From Ignavibacteria bacterium UBA2333 (GTDB lineage Bacteria; Bacteroidota; Ignavibacteria; Kapaibacteriales; Kapaibacteriaceae), in the NCBI GenBank assembly GCA_002344895.1, contig DDUR01000069.1:1-37896 (forward strand): 37,896 nucleotides of DNA, written 5' to 3'. Shown one piece after another: positions 33,235-37,896 of the stretch. Numbering within the stretch: position 1 is the first letter of the stretch; every line of letters begins with the position of its first letter. The notes beneath the pieces were generated by a model, which was not told the DNA's origin, ran no database searches, and saw only the letters and a list, made by a program, of their open reading frames with translations. The translations under genes and the position numbers were made by a program.

Positions 33235-33899
33235 AAGATCTTAGCCAAACGATGCAGGACTACCTCAAGGCCATTGCGACATTGGATCGTGGTGGTGAGG
33301 TATCTACAACGGACATAGCAGCAGCGTTAAAGGTCAGCCCGGCATCGGTAACGTCGATGATCAAACGCCTTGCATCGATGAAACTCATCCAGCACAAGGC
33401 CTATCGTGGCGTAGTGTTAACCCATGCCGGCCGAAAGGTGGCCATGGAGATTATCCGTCATCACCGTCTTATTGAACTCTATCTCGCCGAAGCGCTCGGA
33501 TATACCTGGGATCAGGTTCACGCCGAAGCCGAAAATCTTGAACATCATATCAGCGAAGACTTTGAGGATCGGATTGCAAAGATTCTCGGTGATCCAAAAT
33601 ATGATCCCCATGGTGATCCGATACCGACCAAGGATGGACACCTTCCACCTACGGTACATGATCGACTGTGTGATGCCGACGTTGACGATGTGCTGATTGT
33701 TCGGCGCGTGAACGATGACGACGCAGAACTCCTGCGAACACTTACCGAACATGGTATTGGCCTGGCTACAACGGTTCGTGTGGTAGAACGTGATGAAACC
33801 TCGGGGCATATCACCATACGAGTGCGCCGAACAACGGTCCGCCTACAACATAGTTCCGCCTCAAGGATCTTCGTGGAGCGCCAGGCCGTAGTTTCGTGA
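33231..33899 (+). CDS. DtxR/MntR-family metal-responsive regulator
   Basis: This is a 222-residue regulator. It has an N-terminal winged HTH (VSTTDIAAALKVSPASVTSMIKRLASM) and a dimerisation/metal domain (HHRLIELYLAEALGY...VHAEAENLEHHIS). The C-terminal FeoA/SH3-like domain begins near VDDVLIVRRV. Metal-site candidates are Asp10, His78, Glu101, Glu104 and His105. Glu replaces the Cys of IdeR/DtxR, as in the Mn2+ regulator MntR, though the C-terminal domain is IdeR-like. It overlaps the receptor gene (ATGA) and probably represses the operon through the palindrome at 30869-30886. Confidence 0.92.
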   Translation: MKDLSQTMQDYLKAIATLDRGGEVSTTDIAAALKVSPASVTSMIKRLASMKLIQHKAYRGVVLTHAGRKVAMEIIRHHRLIELYLAEALGYTWDQVHAEAENLEHHISEDFEDRIAKILGDPKYDPHGDPIPTKDGHLPPTVHDRLCDADVDDVLIVRRVNDDDAELLRTLTEHGIGLATTVRVVERDETSGHITIRVRRTTVRLQHSSASRIFVERQAVVS

Positions 33900-33900
33900 C

Positions 33901-36222
33901 ATGAAACGTGTCCGACATGTCAGAAATCTCCGCGAGGATATTCTTGACACCCTCCGTAAGAGCCCCACTCCGGTGCAGCTGCTTGATCTTTCGAAACGAC
34001 TGAATATTCGCAGCGATTCGGATGAATATGATTATCTCCGCCAGGTACTCACGTCGATGGCCGACGAAGGAATTATCCAGCGCCATTCACGACGTCGGTA
34101 TGGCCTGCGCGATCGTGAAACGGAAGGTTTTACGGGAATATTGACGATACATCACGACTCGGCAACGGTACAGACCGACGACAGAGAGATCCCCGTTATC
34201 CACGTTCGCCGCCAGCACATGCATACGGCACTGGATGGTGACACGGTACTCGTTAAACCACATGCTGTACGCGATGGAAAACGCGTTCGTGGTGAAGTTG
34301 TCGCCGTCATCGAACGCACACCAGGTCCAATTTCTGGCACACTGGAATATGATGGCAGTTTTTACTATCTCATTCCTGACGAAGCCAAGTACTACGTTGA
34401 CTTTCTTGTTGCTGAAAAGGGGCTGAATGGGGCAAAACCTGGTGACAAGGTTATTGGTGCCTTTGTTCGCTGGGAACATCCCAATGCCTCCCCCGAAGCT
34501 TGTGTTGTTGAAGTCCTGGGTCAGTCCGGCAAGGCCGTTGTAGAATTTGCCGCCATCCTCAAAGAATTCCGCCTTCCCCTTCAGTTCCCTGCCGATGTTG
34601 AAGCGGAGGCCGCTGCGGCCGTAGCGCCCCCTTCGCGCCCTCCCAAACATCGTGTAAATCTTACCAAGGATCTTATCATTACGATAGATCCTGAAGACGC
34701 ACGCGACTTTGACGATGCATTGTCGTTAACGGTACTTGAAAACGGCAATCTTGAACTCGGTGTCCACATTGCCGATGTGACCCACTACGTCACCGAAGGT
34801 TCTGCACTTGATCGTGAAGCTCAAAAGCGTGGCAACAGTACGTATCTGGTAGACTGTGTGGTTCCGATGTTACCGGAACGTCTTTCGAATGATTTATGCT
34901 CCCTTGTTCCGAACGTTAATCGTTTTGCCTTTAGTGTCCACATGGAGTTTACACCACGTGGTGTACGGAAGGCATATCGTATTGAAGAGACCATCATCAA
35001 GTCGAAACGTCGATACTCCTACGACGAAGTCCAGACGATTATCGACAGCAAGAAGGGCGACAATGTAGAGCTTATTCTTCAGCTTCATAAACTATCGCGG
35101 ATACTCTTCCAGCTTCGGATGAAGAACGGTGGAATTGACTTTGCCACACAAGAAGTGAAGTTTATCCTTGACGAGAACAAGATGCCGGTGAAGGCAACGG
35201 TCAAAACGCGCACCGATGCTACCTCACTTGTTGAAGAGTGTATGTTGGCTGCCAATCGTACGGTAGCGGAACATCTGCACACGTTAAAAAAATTGTGGCG
35301 GACAAAAACTCTTCCGCCCTATATCTACCGTATTCACGACGAACCAGAGCCGGAAAAACTTGGAGAGGCCCTTGCCGTTATTCGTGCCCTTGGTTACACC
35401 GTTCCACCGGGCAAACTCACACCGCTGGCCGTGAATGCTATCCTTGCCCAGGCAGAAGGTAAACCCGAACAACCAGTGATTAACACACTCTTACTTCGAA
35501 GTATGTCGAAGGCCGTCTATGCCGAACACAATATCGGCCACTACGGTTTGGGATTTAAGGACTACGCTCACTTTACGTCACCCATACGTCGGTACCCCGA
35601 CCTCTACGTCCACCGCGTGTTAAAAGAATATGCCAAGGGCAAACCCGATTCAGCACGATGGGACAAACTGCTTCGCGCTGCCTCTGCAGCAGCAGATCAT
35701 TGTTCGCAGACAGAACGTGGTAGTGTTGAGGCCGAACGGGCGTCCACAAAACTTGCACAAACAATACTTGCTCGTGAACACCTGGGCGAACAGTTCACCG
35801 GTACGGTCACCGGCGTAACATCCTTTGGCGTCTTTGTATCCCTTGACGATCTCATGATTGAGGGTTTACTTCACATTCGTGATCTTAACGACGATTACTA
35901 TTTCTTTGACGACAAACGCATGCGACTCGTTGGCCGACGCCATCGAAAGGTCTATCAATTCGGTTCACGTGTAGATGTACGAATTGCCAAGGCCGACGTT
36001 GAAAAACGTGTGATTGACCTGCATCTTGTTCTGCCGACACCACCAACAGCACAACCGCAGAAACAAGAGCAGGCGTCTCAGAAGAAGCAGCAGCCGCCGC
36101 CGCAAAAGAAGCAAGTAGCTCAGCAGACAGATCTGAAGACAGATCAGAAGTCACAAGAGCAGAAACAGCCTCAGAAACCACAACCACCACGACGTCCAAA
36201 ACGCCGTAGCCGCGAATCGTAA
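33901..36222 (+). CDS. rnr: Ribonuclease R
   Basis: This 773-residue 3'-5' exoribonuclease has an N-terminal winged-helix region, cold-shock domains, an RNB catalytic domain and a C-terminal S1 domain (about 629-705). The catalytic core DPEDARDFDDAL lies at 263-274. It ends in a 50-residue tail rich in Gln, Lys and Pro (PQKQEQASQKKQQPPPQKKQ and onward), finishing with a basic cluster. Such basic, low-complexity tails occur in many RNase R proteins and may bind RNA or ribosomes. It begins one base after the regulator stop codon, so it is probably part of the same transcript. Confidence 0.96.
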   Translation: MKRVRHVRNLREDILDTLRKSPTPVQLLDLSKRLNIRSDSDEYDYLRQVLTSMADEGIIQRHSRRRYGLRDRETEGFTGILTIHHDSATVQTDDREIPVIHVRRQHMHTALDGDTVLVKPHAVRDGKRVRGEVVAVIERTPGPISGTLEYDGSFYYLIPDEAKYYVDFLVAEKGLNGAKPGDKVIGAFVRWEHPNASPEACVVEVLGQSGKAVVEFAAILKEFRLPLQFPADVEAEAAAAVAPPSRPPKHRVNLTKDLIITIDPEDARDFDDALSLTVLENGNLELGVHIADVTHYVTEGSALDREAQKRGNSTYLVDCVVPMLPERLSNDLCSLVPNVNRFAFSVHMEFTPRGVRKAYRIEETIIKSKRRYSYDEVQTIIDSKKGDNVELILQLHKLSRILFQLRMKNGGIDFATQEVKFILDENKMPVKATVKTRTDATSLVEECMLAANRTVAEHLHTLKKLWRTKTLPPYIYRIHDEPEPEKLGEALAVIRALGYTVPPGKLTPLAVNAILAQAEGKPEQPVINTLLLRSMSKAVYAEHNIGHYGLGFKDYAHFTSPIRRYPDLYVHRVLKEYAKGKPDSARWDKLLRAASAAADHCSQTERGSVEAERASTKLAQTILAREHLGEQFTGTVTGVTSFGVFVSLDDLMIEGLLHIRDLNDDYYFFDDKRMRLVGRRHRKVYQFGSRVDVRIAKADVEKRVIDLHLVLPTPPTAQPQKQEQASQKKQQPPPQKKQVAQQTDLKTDQKSQEQKQPQKPQPPRRPKRRSRES

Positions 36223-36223
36223 C

Positions 36224-37798
36224 ATGGCTCGTAACGACCGCTCGAAATTTGATGAACTCTGGCGAGCAGCCTGGGCTCTGAGAACGAGCGACGTTCCGCA
36301 GGCGAGAGCACATCTCGACAAGGCATGGAAGGTTTTACGGAAACATCAACGTGATTCTCAACAGCGGTCACGCTGGTGGGACGAAGGTGAAGTACGCCTG
36401 CATCGTATTGAAGGTGTGATTGCCTATTTGCTCAGTGACTATACAACGGCACTACGAAGTCTTGAAACGTCGCTCAAGCTTGCAAAGGCAATTGGTGACG
36501 AAGTGCACATGGCGGCGGCGCTAAATGACATAGGCAATATTCATCGTATCACCGGCAACTATGCCGATGCCATTCGGTACTACGATGAAACATTATCGTT
36601 AAAACATGCGGCTGGCGACCTTAAGGGCATTGCCATAACAATCGGCAACCTTGGTCATGTCGCCCTTGCAATGGGCGATACGGCCACGGCCCTGGCACAT
36701 GGGGAACACAAGTTGCGCGTGGCGCAAGAGCTTGCTGACGACGTACTCATATCCAATGCTCACGTCAGTATTGGGAACGTGTTACATGAAATTGGCCGAC
36801 ACAACGAAGCAGCTGATAGTTATCGAGAAGCACTTGCCGTCTTGCGTCGCTGTGATCCACCTGTGTTACACACCGAAGGTAATGCTCTTGAACATCTTGC
36901 CTTAACGATGTTAAAGGGAGCACGGAAAAAGACATCAAAACTTATCGATGAAGCCTACGACCTGTTGTCGCGTAGTCTCGAGATTCACCGACGTATCGGG
37001 AACGACATCAACGTTGGCTTTAACCTAAAGAACATTGGTTCGTTGTATCGGGAAAAGGGGTGGAAGGGGCACAACGAAAGAACGGCTCTCGAACACTTTA
37101 CGGAAGCCCTTGAGATAGCCGAACGACTTGGAGTAGAAACGCTCACCTTCCGCGTCCATCGTGAGCTCTCGCTGTGGTATGCCGATGCAGGTGATTACGA
37201 ACGTGCGCTGCATCACTTTCAGGCCTTCCACGACGTTGAGCGAAACGTCTTAACAAACGAGGCCCGCCAGCGACTCTCCGTCAGCGAATCACGCCGTGCA
37301 GCGGAAGCGGCCCGCGCTGACGCTGCTCTGTTGGAACTCGAACGTGACCGACTCGAACTCGAAAACGAACATCGACGTCGTGACGTTGCATCATCAGCCA
37401 TGCGCATCGTTGAGCTTAACGAACTACTCTCTGGCATTCGCGACATTGCCACTTCAATCAATCTGACTGATTCCATTCGTGCACGCCGTGACCTTCGTCG
37501 GCTCATCCACACCATCGACGCCGAAGCCGATGCTGACAAACATTGGCAAAGTTTTGAAGAACGATTCCGGCTTTTGCACAGCACCTATCTCACAACACTC
37601 GCCAATAGATTTCCGACCCTCTCTCCTACGGAACTCCGAGTGTGTACTCTGATTAAGATGGACACCTCGAACAAGGACATGGCACGTATCCTATCCCTTG
37701 AACCTGGAAGTGTCGAAAAATACCGTCAGCGTATCCGTAAAAAACTCCAGCTGACGAAGGATGTAAACCTTGGTACGTTTTTACAGGCAATAGAATAG
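36224..37798 (+). CDS. TPR-repeat regulator with C-terminal HTH
   Basis: This is a 524-residue protein. About eight TPR units fill residues 40-340 (for example AAALNDIGNIHRITGNYADAI and ERTALEHFTEALEIAERLG). A long coiled coil follows (about 350-410, rich in Ala, Glu and Arg), then a C-terminal LuxR-like HTH (FPTLSPTELRVCTLIKMDTS). The architecture matches TPR transcriptional regulators of the Bacteroidota/Chlorobiota group. The signal sensed is unknown. It starts 2 bases after the rnr stop. A near copy of the GGGGC motif encodes KGWKGHNE between TPR units. The stop codon's last base starts the 10-bp tandem array. Confidence 0.85.
   Translation: MARNDRSKFDELWRAAWALRTSDVPQARAHLDKAWKVLRKHQRDSQQRSRWWDEGEVRLHRIEGVIAYLLSDYTTALRSLETSLKLAKAIGDEVHMAAALNDIGNIHRITGNYADAIRYYDETLSLKHAAGDLKGIAITIGNLGHVALAMGDTATALAHGEHKLRVAQELADDVLISNAHVSIGNVLHEIGRHNEAADSYREALAVLRRCDPPVLHTEGNALEHLALTMLKGARKKTSKLIDEAYDLLSRSLEIHRRIGNDINVGFNLKNIGSLYREKGWKGHNERTALEHFTEALEIAERLGVETLTFRVHRELSLWYADAGDYERALHHFQAFHDVERNVLTNEARQRLSVSESRRAAEAARADAALLELERDRLELENEHRRRDVASSAMRIVELNELLSGIRDIATSINLTDSIRARRDLRRLIHTIDAEADADKHWQSFEERFRLLHSTYLTTLANRFPTLSPTELRVCTLIKMDTSNKDMARILSLEPGSVEKYRQRIRKKLQLTKDVNLGTFLQAIE
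37057..37070 (+). repeat. Dispersed GGGGCNNNNGGGGC motif, near copy 8
   Basis: The plus strand reads GGGGTGGAAGGGGC; one C is replaced by T. It lies in the TPR regulator, encoding KGWKG in a loop between repeats. Confidence 0.5.
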
Positions 37799-37896
37799 GG
37801 TGACGCCGGGTGACGCTGGGTGACGCGGGGTTACGCGGGGTTACGCAGGGTGACGCTGGGTGACGCGGGGTGACGCTGGGTTACGCTGGGTTACGC
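37798..37896 (+). repeat. 10-bp tandem array GGGTKACGCN, about 9.9 copies
   Basis: Units are 10 bases with consensus GGGT(G/T)ACGCN, i.e. one helical turn, and alternate between GTGAC and GTTAC types. The array starts with the last base of the TPR gene's stop codon and runs to the window edge, so its true length is unknown. The GGG runs are spaced exactly 10 bases apart, all on the same strand. No gene is seen in it. It may be a minisatellite, a binding array, or a contig-breaking repeat. Confidence 0.9.

Noticed and set aside
36050..36222. Possible frameshift or contamination because of low-complexity Gln/Lys/Pro coding sequence at the end of rnr
   Set aside because: The frame stays open to a normal stop with basic residues, as in many RNase R C-terminal tails.
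1..37896. CRISPR arrays, tRNA/rRNA genes, insertion sequences or prophage genes
   Set aside because: None recognised: no regularly spaced repeats with unique spacers, no transposase or integrase motifs, and no conserved RNA sequences seen.

Overview
The window looks like a chromosomal piece of a Gram-negative bacterium of the Bacteroidota/Chlorobiota (FCB) assemblage, perhaps a Kapabacteria- or Ignavibacteria-like lineage. The reasons are a C-terminal sorting domain of the type IX secretion kind on a GH92 enzyme, a TonB-dependent receptor with a carboxypeptidase-regulatory-like domain, a TPR-HTH regulator of the type common in that group, several promoter-like TAnnTTTG elements, and a BBP2-like outer-membrane barrel. 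The lineage is inference; no rRNA or tRNA gene was seen. Coding density is very high. No gap exceeds about 130 bases, and many neighbours overlap by 4 bases (ATGA or GTGA).

Layout. 1-107: short direct repeats and a hairpin at the left edge. 108-1225: a lipoprotein and a membrane protein (minus). 1390-3520: a CFA-type methyltransferase and a fatty acid desaturase (plus). 3535-8908: envelope and secreted proteins plus a small zinc-ribbon protein (all minus). 9028-12542: a secreted GH92 glycosidase overlapping the ligase-associated repair exonuclease (plus). 12395-19290: a seven-gene haem operon read leftwards, hemA-hemC-hemD-hemE-hemF-hemB-hemL. 19361-26806: a divergent operon read rightwards with an AraC/PchR-like regulator, hemH, hemG, a DNA-ligase-like protein, a DEXH helicase and the phosphoesterase PdeM. 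26772-30787: metZ and the three-subunit transhydrogenase (minus). 30877-37798: TonB receptor, DtxR-family regulator, RNase R and a TPR-HTH regulator (plus). 37798-37896: a 10-bp tandem array running off the window.

How the genes fit together. The two divergent haem operons hold every enzyme from glutamyl-tRNA to protohaem (HemA, L, B, C, D, E, F, G, H), with the oxygen-dependent-type HemF and the HemY-type HemG. The haem locus sits inside the four-gene ligase-associated DNA damage response set: the exonuclease lies on its left, and the ligase homologue, helicase and PdeM are translationally coupled behind hemG. The TonB receptor and DtxR-type regulator suggest metal acquisition, with a perfect 8+8 palindrome over the receptor's start codon as the likely operator.

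The two most unusual observations are these. (1) The ligase homologue keeps the N-terminal DNA-binding domain and the C-terminal OB fold, but the entire adenylation domain is absent and motif VI has decayed, so it is a ligase-shaped protein that should not ligate. (2) A dispersed 14-mer, GGGGCNNNNGGGGC, occurs seven times exactly (plus near matches) on both strands, in several reading frames and mostly in variable protein segments.
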